A stretch of DNA of 64,000 bases from Candidatus Chryseobacterium colombiense (GTDB lineage Bacteria; Bacteroidota; Bacteroidia; Flavobacteriales; Weeksellaceae): contig CP119310.1 of assembly GCA_029203185.1 (NCBI GenBank), positions 3,416,001 to 3,480,000 on the forward strand, read 5' to 3'. Position 1 is the stretch's first letter. Every line of letters begins with the position of its first letter. The notes below the pieces were generated by a model. That model was given only the letters and a program-made list of their open reading frames with translations, ran no database searches and had not been told where the DNA came from. Shown in pieces: positions 17,528 to 26,403 of the stretch. A program made the translations under genes and the position numbers.

Positions 17528-18691
17528 ATGAACAAGACTTTCAAAATATATGCTTTCATATTCATCATTATTATGGTGATATTGGCATTGCTTGAAGTAA
17601 ACAAAAAAGAGGTTACAGATTGGCGTAAGAATTTTGATGTGGAGGAAAAATCTCCTTTCGGATTATTCGTTTTTAATCATGAAAGCAAAGACCTCTTTAA
17701 AGGAAAACTGAAGAAGGTTAATGTTTCGGCTTATGAATTTTACAATCAGAATAAAAATAAACCCGCTCATAATATTCTCATCGTTGAAAGCGAAATCGAC
17801 ATGGAATCCTGGAAAAAAATAATGGATCAGGTTTCCAAAGGTTCTGATGCGATGATTATTGTCAGTCAGCTTCCGAAAAATATTTCAGACAGTATTGGGT
17901 ATTATGATTCGCAGATTTCTTTTGAAGAAGAGAATTATTTAAAACTCACCGATAAAAAATACCAGGGAGATTTTATTCATTTAGACAAATTTCCTTCAGG
18001 AAGAGGCTTTTCTTATATAAAGCCCGGAGTTGAGGTTCTGGGTAAGACGGTAGAAAAAAATAACTCAGATCAGGCAAATTTTATTAAAGCAAAATTCGGG
18101 AAAGGCACTTTTTATGTACATTGTGAACCTTTGTTCCTTACCAATTATTATCTGCTGAAAAAGGGAAATGTAAAATATTTTCAGGATGTATTTTCTTATC
18201 TTCAGGACAGAGATACCCTTTGGTTTGTAGAAAGCAATACCAAAGAATCTAGGTTTTTCATGAGATTTATTTTATCAAAACCTGCTCTTAAATATGCTTG
18301 GTGGGTGTTTTTGGGAGGATTGGTATTCTTTATTTTCTTTAATGCCAAAAGAAAACAAAGAATAGTTCCCATTATAGAACCTTTGAAAAATACTTCTGCA
18401 GAATTTGTAAAAAGTATAGGTAATTTATACCTTCAGGAAGGTGATTTCCATGATATGATGGCTAAAAAAGCCCAATATTTTTTAAATAAGGTAAGGCTTG
18501 ATCTTTTAATCGACACTCAGAATCTGGATGAGGATTTTGCTAAAAAACTTCATTTAAAAACAGGGAAACCTATAGAAATGATTGAAGAAGCAATTAAGCT
18601 GATCAAAAAAGGACAGGATCCTTATTATAGCGTGATGAAAGAAGATCTTGTAAGGATGAATAAACTGTTGGATGAAATAATTAAAATATAA
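17528..18691 (+). CDS. DUF4350 domain protein
   Basis: The 387-residue protein has an N-terminal membrane anchor (about 6-23), a periplasmic glutaminase-like DUF4350 domain (about 40-210), a second span (about 253-272) and a helical cytoplasmic tail. The topology would present the DUF4350 domain outside and the tail to cytoplasmic MoxR. Function is unknown; the family is a regular member of MoxR/DUF58 operons in Bacteroidota. After it comes a 104-base gap that holds a dispersed repeat, so the operon may be interrupted here or simply carry an insertion. Confidence 0.82.
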   Translation: MNKTFKIYAFIFIIIMVILALLEVNKKEVTDWRKNFDVEEKSPFGLFVFNHESKDLFKGKLKKVNVSAYEFYNQNKNKPAHNILIVESEIDMESWKKIMDQVSKGSDAMIIVSQLPKNISDSIGYYDSQISFEEENYLKLTDKKYQGDFIHLDKFPSGRGFSYIKPGVEVLGKTVEKNNSDQANFIKAKFGKGTFYVHCEPLFLTNYYLLKKGNVKYFQDVFSYLQDRDTLWFVESNTKESRFFMRFILSKPALKYAWWVFLGGLVFFIFFNAKRKQRIVPIIEPLKNTSAEFVKSIGNLYLQEGDFHDMMAKKAQYFLNKVRLDLLIDTQNLDEDFAKKLHLKTGKPIEMIEEAIKLIKKGQDPYYSVMKEDLVRMNKLLDEIIKI

Positions 18692-18725
18692 CAACATGAT
18701 AATCTGATAATGTAACCAATGTAGT

Positions 18726-18752
18726 TGTCATTCTGAGCAAAGCGAAGAATCT
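18726..18752 (+). repeat. Dispersed dyad repeat, copy A (GTCATTCTGAGC type)
   Basis: The core is a 21-base imperfect palindrome: ATTCT-GA-GCAAAGC-GA-AGAAT. It sits between the DUF4350 and MoxR genes. Copy B at 27989 has the same layout with paired substitutions in both arms. Such short elements are common between genes in Bacteroidota genomes. Confidence 0.7.
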
Positions 18753-18795
18753 TATTGCTAAACGGCTATATTACCAGATTCAAAAACATAATAGT

Positions 18796-19827
18796 ATGGA
18801 TAATTTTGAAAACCCAAATTTAGACAATCAAACTGCTGTAGATCTTGAAAAGAGAGAAGGGGATTTTCAGTCTCGCATAGACATGATGGAACTTCGTGCA
18901 AGTTTGGAGAAAGTAAAAACTGAAATCGCTAAGGTGATTGTTGGTCAGGAAGACATGATAGAGCATCTTTTGGCAGCTCTCTTATCAAATGGTCATGTTC
19001 TTATAGAAGGGGTTCCGGGAGTAGCAAAAACCATTACGGCAAAATTACTGGCTAAAACGATTGATGTGGATTTCAGCAGAATCCAGTTTACTCCGGATCT
19101 AATGCCTTCGGATATTTTGGGAACCTCTGTTTTCAGTGTGAAAAATTCTGAATTTGAGTTTAAAAAAGGCCCAATTTTTTCCAATTTTGTTCTGATTGAT
19201 GAGATCAACAGATCACCGGCGAAAACACAGTCGGCTCTTTTTGAAGTAATGGAAGAAAGGCAGATCACCATGGATGGAATCCGTTATACGATGGATGAGC
19301 CCTTTTTAGTTGTGGCTACTCAAAACCCTATTGAACATGAAGGTACGTACAGACTTCCTGAAGCTCAGCTGGACCGTTTCCTTTTTAAGATCAATGTAAA
19401 ATATCCGAATCTTGAACAGGAAATTGCGATCATTAAAAATCAGCATGAAAGTAAAAAAGAAGATAAGACGGATGTTGTAGAACGTGTCATTACGGCTCAA
19501 CAGCTTAAAAATTATCAGCATTTGGTAAAAGAGATCATTGTAGAATCTCAGCTGATAGAATATATTGCTAAAATCATCATCAATACCAGAGAAAATCAGT
19601 TTTTATACTTAGGAGCTTCTCCAAGAGCAAGTTTGGCATTATTAACGGCTTCAAAAGCTTTTGCCGCATTGAGAGGAAGAGATTTCGTAACTCCGGAAGA
19701 TATCAAAGAGGCAAGCTATGCGGTATTGAGACACAGAGTGATCGTTTCCCCTGAAAGAGAAATGGAAGGCTTAACTGCTGATGAAATCATCCGACAAATT
19801 TTAGAGGGAATAGAAATTCCTAGATAG
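18796..19827 (+). CDS. MoxR-family AAA+ ATPase
   Basis: MoxR ATPases act as chaperones for von Willebrand-type or metal-containing complexes. The 343-residue length is normal. Walker A is GVPGVAKT (72-79), Walker B is LIDEINR (about 131-137), and VVATQNPIEHEGTYRLPEAQ (about 170-189) is the MoxR signature; SPRAS near residue 275 is sensor 2. It is cytoplasmic. Its natural partner, a DUF58 protein, lies 97 bases downstream. The VWA-domain Bat proteins that often follow are absent here. Confidence 0.94.
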   Translation: MDNFENPNLDNQTAVDLEKREGDFQSRIDMMELRASLEKVKTEIAKVIVGQEDMIEHLLAALLSNGHVLIEGVPGVAKTITAKLLAKTIDVDFSRIQFTPDLMPSDILGTSVFSVKNSEFEFKKGPIFSNFVLIDEINRSPAKTQSALFEVMEERQITMDGIRYTMDEPFLVVATQNPIEHEGTYRLPEAQLDRFLFKINVKYPNLEQEIAIIKNQHESKKEDKTDVVERVITAQQLKNYQHLVKEIIVESQLIEYIAKIIINTRENQFLYLGASPRASLALLTASKAFAALRGRDFVTPEDIKEASYAVLRHRVIVSPEREMEGLTADEIIRQILEGIEIPR

Positions 19828-19924
19828 AAAATTGAGAATCAAGATTTATAAATTTTTGAAAAATTAAATTAATAGGTTCCATGACTTTTAATTTCTAAAA
19901 TCTAAGACCTGCAACCTGAAAACA

Positions 19925-21247
19925 ATGAAAAATCTATACATCAATACACGCTTTTTCTTTGCGCTCATCGGAGTGGGGATTATCTATGTTTTTGCATTTT
20001 TCTTCCCTTTTCTGATAATGGTTGCGCATGCTTTGCTGTTGATCATTTTTCTGGCGGTGATGGTAGACTATTTGTTTGTTTTTAACAGAAAGGAAGGAGT
20101 TCAGTCGCAGAGAATATTGCCGGAGAAATTATCCAATGGTGATGAAAATCCTGTGAAAGTTGATATTAAAAACAATTACGGATTTAAAATTCATGTAAAA
20201 GTCATCGATGAGATCCCTTTTCAGTTTCAGAAAAGAGATTTCATGATTGAAAAGAGTATTGAAGCAGGCAGAAATTCATTTTTTGAATACATTTTAGAAC
20301 CTAAAGAAAGAGGGGAATACAGCTTTGGAGCTTTAAATATTTTTGTTTCTTCCCCGTTAGGATTGGTTGCCAAAAGATTTACCTTTCAAAAAGATGCCAT
20401 GTTACCTTCCTATCCTTCATTTATTCATTTGAGAAAATATGAATTGATGGCGCTTCAAAACGAGTTTTTATTGGGGGGAATAAAAAAAATAAGGAAACTG
20501 GGACACACGATGGAATTTGAGCAGATCAAAGAATATGTTCCCGGAGATGATGTAAGAACCATTAACTGGAAAGCCACTTCCAAAGCCAATCGATTGATGG
20601 TAAATCAGTTTCAGGACGAAAAGGCACAGCGTATTTTTATGCTGATCGATAAAGGAAGAACGATGAAAATGCCATTTAACGGATTAAGCCTTTTGGATTA
20701 TTCTATCAATGCAACGATGGCTTTATCTCATATTATCCTGAAAAAAGGAGACCGTGCAGGAATGATGACTTTTTCTAAAAAGACTGAAAACAGGGTTGCC
20801 GCAGATAATAAATCCGGACAGCTCAAGAAAATTTCTGAAGCTCTATATAACGTTAAAACAGATTTTTTTGAAAGCGATTTCAACAGGCTGTATCAAGATG
20901 TAAAGTTTTCTCTTAACCAAAGAAGTTTAGTGTTACTGTTTACCAATTTTGAAACATTGGATGGACTCAACAGGCAGCTGAAATATCTTCGTGGGATTGC
21001 TAAAAACCATTTGCTAGTTGTTGTTTTCTTTAAAAATTCAGAAATACAGACATTGATGCATAAAAACCCTGAAAATATGCAGGAGATCTATGATGAAATT
21101 GTTGCTGAGAAATTTGAGTTCGAGAAAAAATTAATTATTCAGGAGCTCAGAAAATATGGGATTTACTCAGTATATACGCTTCCCGAAAACTTAAATATCG
21201 ATGTGATCAATAAGTATCTTGAGATAAAAGCGAGAGGGATTTTGTAA
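19925..21247 (+). CDS. DUF58 domain protein (MoxR partner)
   Basis: The 440-residue protein has two N-terminal spans (about 9-25 and 27-49), a periplasmic or peripheral beta domain, and the DUF58 core FEQIKEYVPGDDVRTINWKA (about 198-217). A von Willebrand-like domain follows, but its metal site is degenerate: IDKGRTM (about 239-245) replaces the DxSxS motif. It is the usual substrate or partner of MoxR. It ends the conserved part of the operon; 41 bases later comes an unrelated-looking lipoprotein gene. Confidence 0.9.
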   Translation: MKNLYINTRFFFALIGVGIIYVFAFFFPFLIMVAHALLLIIFLAVMVDYLFVFNRKEGVQSQRILPEKLSNGDENPVKVDIKNNYGFKIHVKVIDEIPFQFQKRDFMIEKSIEAGRNSFFEYILEPKERGEYSFGALNIFVSSPLGLVAKRFTFQKDAMLPSYPSFIHLRKYELMALQNEFLLGGIKKIRKLGHTMEFEQIKEYVPGDDVRTINWKATSKANRLMVNQFQDEKAQRIFMLIDKGRTMKMPFNGLSLLDYSINATMALSHIILKKGDRAGMMTFSKKTENRVAADNKSGQLKKISEALYNVKTDFFESDFNRLYQDVKFSLNQRSLVLLFTNFETLDGLNRQLKYLRGIAKNHLLVVVFFKNSEIQTLMHKNPENMQEIYDEIVAEKFEFEKKLIIQELRKYGIYSVYTLPENLNIDVINKYLEIKARGIL

Positions 21248-21288
21248 ATTTAAAGTGTTGTTTTTAAATTAATTTCAAATTAAAATAA

Positions 21289-21996
21289 ATGAAACAATAT
21301 TGTCTTTTCGTATTTATTTTTTTAATGCATAGCTGTGATTCTAAATCTCAAAGTAACATCTCTAAAATAGAGAATGAAACTTTTATAAAGAATCATAGAA
21401 CAAATCTTAATGGAAAACAAATCGTAGAAGAATTGGATAAACTGAATTTCTTTAACTTAACACAGGAATCTGAGGTGGATGAAGAGAAAAGGGTATTAGA
21501 AGAGTCTTACAATGAACATAATTTCTTTGAAGGGGATTTACGTGGGGAAACATTGAACTTTGTGGATAATCGTTTTTATTTTGTTGATGGTGAAGAACTT
21601 TTTGAAATCGGAGGATTAGTTAATTATTTAAAAATAGTAAAGCCCGTTTTTGAAAAATTAGGTTTAGAACTAAATTATTCTAATGGAAAAAGCATTCAAA
21701 CAGACAAATATTGGAAACATACAATTAAACTTAACGGAAGGGAATATATTGCATTTGAAAGTAATTTTGGGAAATTAGATTGGGGAATTGCTTACGTGAA
21801 TTTTATAAAGATGTTAAATTCTGAATTATCGGCTCAAAAAAGCGAAGAAAGATTTTATCCAATATCATGTAAAAATGACGGAAGAATTGTTTTATTAACA
21901 CCAAAACAATTTGAATTTGTAAAAAAACATTATCCAAATGATGAAGAGCACCCACAAGAAATAGAAATTTGGAAAAAAGAAAATAATATTAAATAA
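21289..21996 (+). CDS. Hypothetical lipoprotein
   Basis: I do not recognise this family. The 235-residue product has a lipoprotein signal with lipobox LMHSC, so Cys16 would be acylated. The rest is charged and rich in Glu, Lys and Asn, with no repeats or catalytic motif visible. The gene is more AT-rich in third positions than its neighbours, and similar genes do not normally sit between DUF58 and OsmC, so it may be a recent insertion. Only three bases separate it from the OsmC gene. Confidence 0.7.
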   Translation: MKQYCLFVFIFLMHSCDSKSQSNISKIENETFIKNHRTNLNGKQIVEELDKLNFFNLTQESEVDEEKRVLEESYNEHNFFEGDLRGETLNFVDNRFYFVDGEELFEIGGLVNYLKIVKPVFEKLGLELNYSNGKSIQTDKYWKHTIKLNGREYIAFESNFGKLDWGIAYVNFIKMLNSELSAQKSEERFYPISCKNDGRIVLLTPKQFEFVKKHYPNDEEHPQEIEIWKKENNIK

Positions 21997-21999
21997 GCA

Positions 22000-22425
22000 A
22001 TGAAAATAACACTTAACAGAATCAACGACGATTTTTTATTTGAATGTACCAACTCACAGGGGAATTCAATTTTACTGGATAATACTTCTCAGCCCGGAGC
22101 AAAAGGAGTTTCTCCTATGGAAAGTGTTTTGATGGCCGTTGCTGGATGTAGCGGAATTGACGTAGTTTCTATCCTGAAAAAACAAAGACAGGAAATTACT
22201 GGTTTTAAAGCTGAGGTTGAAGGAGAGCGTGTTCCTGTTGAAGACGCAAAACCATTCAAAGCGATTAAAGTGAAATTTTTATTAGAGGGAAATATTGATC
22301 CTAAAAAAGCATTGAAGGCAGCGCAATTATCTTTCGAAAAATACTGCTCTGTTTCTAAAACCTTAGAACCTAATGTAGAAATAGGATATGAAGTTTTTGT
22401 AAACGGCGAGCAGGTTACTAATTAG
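22000..22425 (+). CDS. OsmC-family peroxidase-like protein
   Basis: The 141-residue protein fits the OsmC/YhfA group, which reduces organic hydroperoxides or binds small molecules. MESVLMAVAGCSGIDVVSIL (about 41-60) contains the first reactive cysteine. A second cysteine lies in SFEKYCSVSKTL (about 109-120), as in the family. It is small and cytoplasmic. It starts three bases after the lipoprotein gene and is followed by a strong bidirectional terminator. Confidence 0.92.
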   Translation: MKITLNRINDDFLFECTNSQGNSILLDNTSQPGAKGVSPMESVLMAVAGCSGIDVVSILKKQRQEITGFKAEVEGERVPVEDAKPFKAIKVKFLLEGNIDPKKALKAAQLSFEKYCSVSKTLEPNVEIGYEVFVNGEQVTN

Positions 22426-22442
22426 AAGATTATTAATATTTT

Positions 22443-22486
22443 AGGGTATTAGAATTTGAACATTATGTTCGGTTCTAATACCCTTA
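22443..22486. terminator. Compound bidirectional terminator
   Basis: AGGGTATTAGAA (22443-22454) is mirrored by TTCTAATACCCT, and an inner GAACA/TGTTC dyad sits in the loop. It separates the convergent OsmC and glucosidase genes and serves both strands. Confidence 0.75.
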
Positions 22487-22491
22487 TTTAT

Positions 22492-25113
22492 TTACATTAA
22501 TCTCGGTTTCAATAATTTCGCAACTGTTGCAGTCCACCCTGTCTGATGTGATGCACCTACACCACGGCCATTATCACCATGGAAATATTCAAAAAAGGTG
22601 ATATAATCTCTGAAGTTTTCGTCAAAATTAAACTTCGCATTTCCTCCATTGAAAGGACGCTGTCCGCTACTATCCTTTAAGAAAATAGAACATAATCTGT
22701 GGCTTATATTCTGGGCAACTTCATCAAGATTCCTTTTGTCTCCGCTTCCGGTCGGAAGTTCTACTTTGAGGCTGTTTCCGTAATAATAATGAAAACGCTG
22801 TAAACTTTCCACAATCAGGAAATTGATAGGAAACCATATCGGACCTCTCCAGTTGCTGTTTCCGCCAAACATTCTGCTGTCACTTTCTGCAGGCGTATAA
22901 TAGACTACATTTTCAACACCATGTACCGAGAAAACAAATGGATTTTCTTCATATACTTTCGACATGGCACGAATTCCATACGTACTTAAAAATTCCTTTT
23001 CGTCAAGCATTCTTGTTAAAACCTTTGACAATCTGTTTTTACGGAGAATACTCATGAGGTGTTTTCTTCCCTGTCCTTCCTCGTCCCAGTGGGAAACAAG
23101 CTTGGTCAGTTCAGGCTTATTTTTTAGGATCCAATCCATTCTCGCGGTGAAGTTGGGCATATTTTCCAGTAATTTATGATCAACAATTTCTACCGCAAAC
23201 AATGGAATCAATCCCACAATACTTCTTAATCTTAAAGAAACACTGTCACCATTTCCAAGCTGAAGAACGTCATAGAAGAAACCGTCTTCTTCATTCCAGA
23301 GACCTTTTGTTCCTTCACCCAGATTTTCCATCGCTTCAGCAATATAAAGATAGTGCTCAAAGAATTTGATGGCCATATCTTCGTACACCTGGTAATACTG
23401 AGCGAGTTCCATAGCAATTCGCATCATGTTTAAAGCGTACATTGCCATCCAGCTTGTTCCATCGGCTTGCTCCAGATGTTGTCCGTCTTTTAAAACCATA
23501 TTACGGTCAAAAGCACCAATATTATCCAAGCCCAGAAAACCTCCTCCGAAAATATTTTTACCGTTTTTATCTTTTCTATTCACCCACCATGTGAAATTCA
23601 GAAGAAGTTTCTGGAAAACTTTTTCCAAGAATAAAAGGTCGGGTTTTCCATTTTGCTTTTCATCAATTTTAAAAACACGGAAACAAGACCATGCATGAAC
23701 AGGTGGGTTTACGTCACTTAAATTCCATTCATAAGCAGGAAGCTGTCCGTTCGGATGCATATACCATTCCTTCGTCAGCAAAAGAAGCTGCCCTTTTGCA
23801 AATTCGGCATCAATAATGGAAAAAGGAACACAGTGAAATGCCAGATCCCAAGTTGCATACCATGGATATTCCCACTTATCGGGCATAGAAATAATGTCCT
23901 TATTATGCATGTGATTCCATTCCGTGTTTCTTACATAATTGCTGAAATCTCTCGGAGCATCAAAATTAGGATCGCCTTTCAGCCATTTCCCGACATTGTA
24001 ATGATAAAACTGTTTGTTCCAGAGCAGACCTGCAAAAGCCTGTCTCTGTACATTTTTTTCATCATCATCTACAACATCGCTCTGAATTTCATCATAAAAT
24101 TCATTGGCTTCATCTACTCTCTGGGCAAATATTTCATCAAATCGGTCAAAAGGTTCGTCCAGGTTATTTGGTGAGAGTCTGAAATCAAAAGTTTTAGAGG
24201 CTCCAGCTTCAATCGTTTCATCGAGTAGGAATGAAGCTTTCGTTCCTGTTTTTTCAGGATTTACAGTATTGCTGCCATAGACGATATGATCGTTAATTCC
24301 ATCTTTGAAATAAGTATTTCCGGGATAAGGTGCTCCATATAATTTCGGATTGTTGGTTTCGTTTTCACAAAACACGCTTTGCACATTATTGTTTCTTGAA
24401 TAAAACTTTTTAATGGAAATACTGTCATGATTGATACTGATACTTCCGTCATTCGCTGCATTTAATTGAGCTTTATAGGTGTTGTATCCCCATTTCCAGT
24501 TATTTCTGAACCAGACTGTTGGCGCAATGACGATCGGAGCGCTGATCTCACTTCTGTTACAAACCGTGATTCTTACTAAAATATCATTATGATCCGCTTT
24601 GGCATATTCAATGAAGATATCGAAGTATTCATCCTTATCGAAAATTCCGGTATCAATAATTTCGTATTCAGTTTCCTTTTTGCTTCTCTTAGCATTCTCT
24701 GAACGGATTTTATCATACGGAAAGGCATTGATAGGATATTTATACACCATCTTCATATAGCTGTGAGTAGGTGTATTATCCAGATAATAAAAAATTTCTT
24801 TGATATCTTCCCCGTGATTTCCTTCAGGATTGCTCAATCCGAAAAGACGTTCTTTTACGATTCGGTCTTTTTTGTTCCAGAAAGAAAAGGCAAAACAGAA
24901 AAGCTGCTTTACATCAGAGATTCCGGCAATTCCTTCCTCTCCCCAACGGTACGCATAACTTTCTGCAGCGTCATGATTGGCGAAATTCCATGCATCACCG
25001 TTGGAGCTGTAGTCTTCACGTACATTTCCCCATTGTCGGTTGCTTACATAGGGACCCCAGTTTTTCCAGTTGGTATCTTTTAATCTTTGTTTTTCAGCAA
25101 TCATACTCAGCAT
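22492..25113 (-). CDS. GH63-like glucosidase (MGH1-type alpha/alpha-barrel)
   Basis: The 873-residue protein has no signal peptide and so is likely cytoplasmic. The N-terminal part has WGPYVSNRQWGNVREDYS (about 18-35), and the C-terminal half carries the (alpha/alpha)6-barrel pattern of GH63/MGH1-like hydrolases, with WDLAFHCVPFS and ADGTSWMAMYALNMM segments and GGNSNWRGPIWFP near 765. The substrate is probably an alpha-glucoside; the exact linkage is unknown. It is monocistronic. Either MLSM or the second Met (25104) may be the start. Confidence 0.85.
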   Translation of the reverse strand: MLSMIAEKQRLKDTNWKNWGPYVSNRQWGNVREDYSSNGDAWNFANHDAAESYAYRWGEEGIAGISDVKQLFCFAFSFWNKKDRIVKERLFGLSNPEGNHGEDIKEIFYYLDNTPTHSYMKMVYKYPINAFPYDKIRSENAKRSKKETEYEIIDTGIFDKDEYFDIFIEYAKADHNDILVRITVCNRSEISAPIVIAPTVWFRNNWKWGYNTYKAQLNAANDGSISINHDSISIKKFYSRNNNVQSVFCENETNNPKLYGAPYPGNTYFKDGINDHIVYGSNTVNPEKTGTKASFLLDETIEAGASKTFDFRLSPNNLDEPFDRFDEIFAQRVDEANEFYDEIQSDVVDDDEKNVQRQAFAGLLWNKQFYHYNVGKWLKGDPNFDAPRDFSNYVRNTEWNHMHNKDIISMPDKWEYPWYATWDLAFHCVPFSIIDAEFAKGQLLLLTKEWYMHPNGQLPAYEWNLSDVNPPVHAWSCFRVFKIDEKQNGKPDLLFLEKVFQKLLLNFTWWVNRKDKNGKNIFGGGFLGLDNIGAFDRNMVLKDGQHLEQADGTSWMAMYALNMMRIAMELAQYYQVYEDMAIKFFEHYLYIAEAMENLGEGTKGLWNEEDGFFYDVLQLGNGDSVSLRLRSIVGLIPLFAVEIVDHKLLENMPNFTARMDWILKNKPELTKLVSHWDEEGQGRKHLMSILRKNRLSKVLTRMLDEKEFLSTYGIRAMSKVYEENPFVFSVHGVENVVYYTPAESDSRMFGGNSNWRGPIWFPINFLIVESLQRFHYYYGNSLKVELPTGSGDKRNLDEVAQNISHRLCSIFLKDSSGQRPFNGGNAKFNFDENFRDYITFFEYFHGDNGRGVGASHQTGWTATVAKLLKPRLM

Positions 25114-25255
25114 TTTTCAATACGAAGGTAGTTTTTTTGAGAAAAAATTCCAACATCCGGAATCTGAATAAAATTTAATATTCACAGGTAAGCCTTTATT
25201 TAATGAGGTTTCTAAGCTTTAAAATAATTTATTTTAATATATAAAAGAAATGTTA

Positions 25256-25263
25256 TACCTTTG
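25256..25263 (+). promoter_or_regulatory. -7 box of the methionine operon
   Basis: TACCTTTG matches TAnnTTTG exactly, 30 bases before the first riboswitch stem. The expected -33 TTTG is not seen. Confidence 0.5.
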
Positions 25264-25292
25264 CACCATTCGTTCATTCAAATATTGAAAAT

Positions 25293-25397
25293 GTTATCAA
25301 GAAAGGTTGAGGGATTAGACCCTGTGAAACCTTAGCAACCCTTTGTGAAAGCAAAGAAGGTGCTACGTTCTACCAAATTTATTTTTGGACAGATAAC
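25293..25397 (+). promoter_or_regulatory. SAM-I (S-box) riboswitch
   Basis: The outer stem P1 pairs GTTATC (25293-25298) with GATAAC (25392-25397). Between them are the S-box landmarks: AAGAAAGG, GAGGGA, GACCCTGTGAAACC, TAGCAACC and AAGGTGCTA. The aptamer binds S-adenosylmethionine and should lower expression when it is abundant. No T-run follows a hairpin, so control is more likely at translation: GCCA (25416-25419) can pair with TGGC (25427-25430) over the GTG at 25426. Confidence 0.92.
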
Positions 25398-25425
25398 TTA
25401 CTGAAGTTCTTTTCAGCCATTTCCT

Positions 25426-26403
25426 GTGGCATTTTCAATTGTATTAAATTTAATAGAATTGAAAACAGAACTAAACTATATTGATCTTTCGTACCGTACA
25501 AATTCCAATAAGGAATGCAATATCCCGTTGAGCTACCAGCTTTTCGGAAAAGACTTGTTTTCAGCACCGATCATTTTAGTTAATCACGCTTTAACCGGAA
25601 ATTCCAATGTTTCAGGCGAAAAAGGATGGTGGAAACAATTGATTGGAGAAGGTCAGGTCATTGATACGAATATCTATACAGTTCTGTGTTTCAATATTCC
25701 CGGAAACGGTTACGATGATTTTTTTATTGATGAATACGAAGATTTCACGCCTTCAGATATTGCCAATATCTTTTTAAAAGGTCTTGAAGTATTACATATT
25801 AAAAGTGTATACGCCATTATTGGAGGTTCTTTGGGAGGAGGAATCGGTTGGGAAATGCTGGTGAAAAATCCACACTTGGCCGAAATTTTTATTCCTATTG
25901 CCTGCGATTTTAAAACCCATGACTGGCTTCACGCACAATGTCTTGTTCAGAAATTCTTATTAAATCAGAATGATGAGCCTTTACAGAAAGCTAGAATTCA
26001 TGCCATGCTTTGTTACAGAACACCAGAATCTTTAAATGACAGATTTCAAAACAAATATAATCAGGAAAAACAGCGATTAGAGTCAGAAGACTGGCTCATT
26101 TATCATGGGAATTCATTAAACGGAAGATTTAGTTTAAAATCATATAAGCTGATGAACCATTTACTGATGAATATTAATGCTGATGAACAGAAACTGGAAA
26201 AAATAGAAGCACGAATACACCTGATCTCAGTAGATACAGATTTGTTTTTTCCGGCATCAGAGATTCGAATGTGCTTTGAAAAGCTGAAAACAAAAAAGGA
26301 AAATGTTTTCTATCACGAGATACAATCAATTCATGGGCACGATGCCTTTTTAATGGAGTATAAACAACTAAATAATATAATAAAACCTATTCTGAAAATA
26401 TGA
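25426..26403 (+). CDS. metX: Homoserine O-acetyltransferase-type alpha/beta hydrolase
   Basis: MetX acylates homoserine to open the methionine pathway. The 325-residue form has the nucleophile elbow GGSLGGG (about 135-141), the acid Asp in SVDTDLFFP (about 270-278) and the catalytic His in HGHDAFLMEY (about 305-314). The longest frame begins with GTG at 25426, but homologous sequence seems to begin near ELNYIDL, so TTG at 25459 (MKTELNYIDL) is a plausible true start. It is the first gene under the SAM-I riboswitch and overlaps the next gene by four bases. Acetyl versus succinyl donor is not decided by what I can see. Confidence 0.88.
   Translation: MAFSIVLNLIELKTELNYIDLSYRTNSNKECNIPLSYQLFGKDLFSAPIILVNHALTGNSNVSGEKGWWKQLIGEGQVIDTNIYTVLCFNIPGNGYDDFFIDEYEDFTPSDIANIFLKGLEVLHIKSVYAIIGGSLGGGIGWEMLVKNPHLAEIFIPIACDFKTHDWLHAQCLVQKFLLNQNDEPLQKARIHAMLCYRTPESLNDRFQNKYNQEKQRLESEDWLIYHGNSLNGRFSLKSYKLMNHLLMNINADEQKLEKIEARIHLISVDTDLFFPASEIRMCFEKLKTKKENVFYHEIQSIHGHDAFLMEYKQLNNIIKPILKI

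Larger units (their letters stand above)
25114..25425. other. 312-base divergent region upstream of the methionine operon
   Basis: The left 140 bases are AT-rich and carry no visible gene. TACCTTTG at 25256-25263 is a -7 box for the rightward operon, and the SAM-I aptamer occupies 25293-25397. No promoter is obvious for the leftward glucosidase gene. Confidence 0.6.

Noticed and set aside
23755..24174. 139-codon plus-strand frame
   Set aside because: It lies within the glucosidase gene on the other strand and has no recognisable domain.
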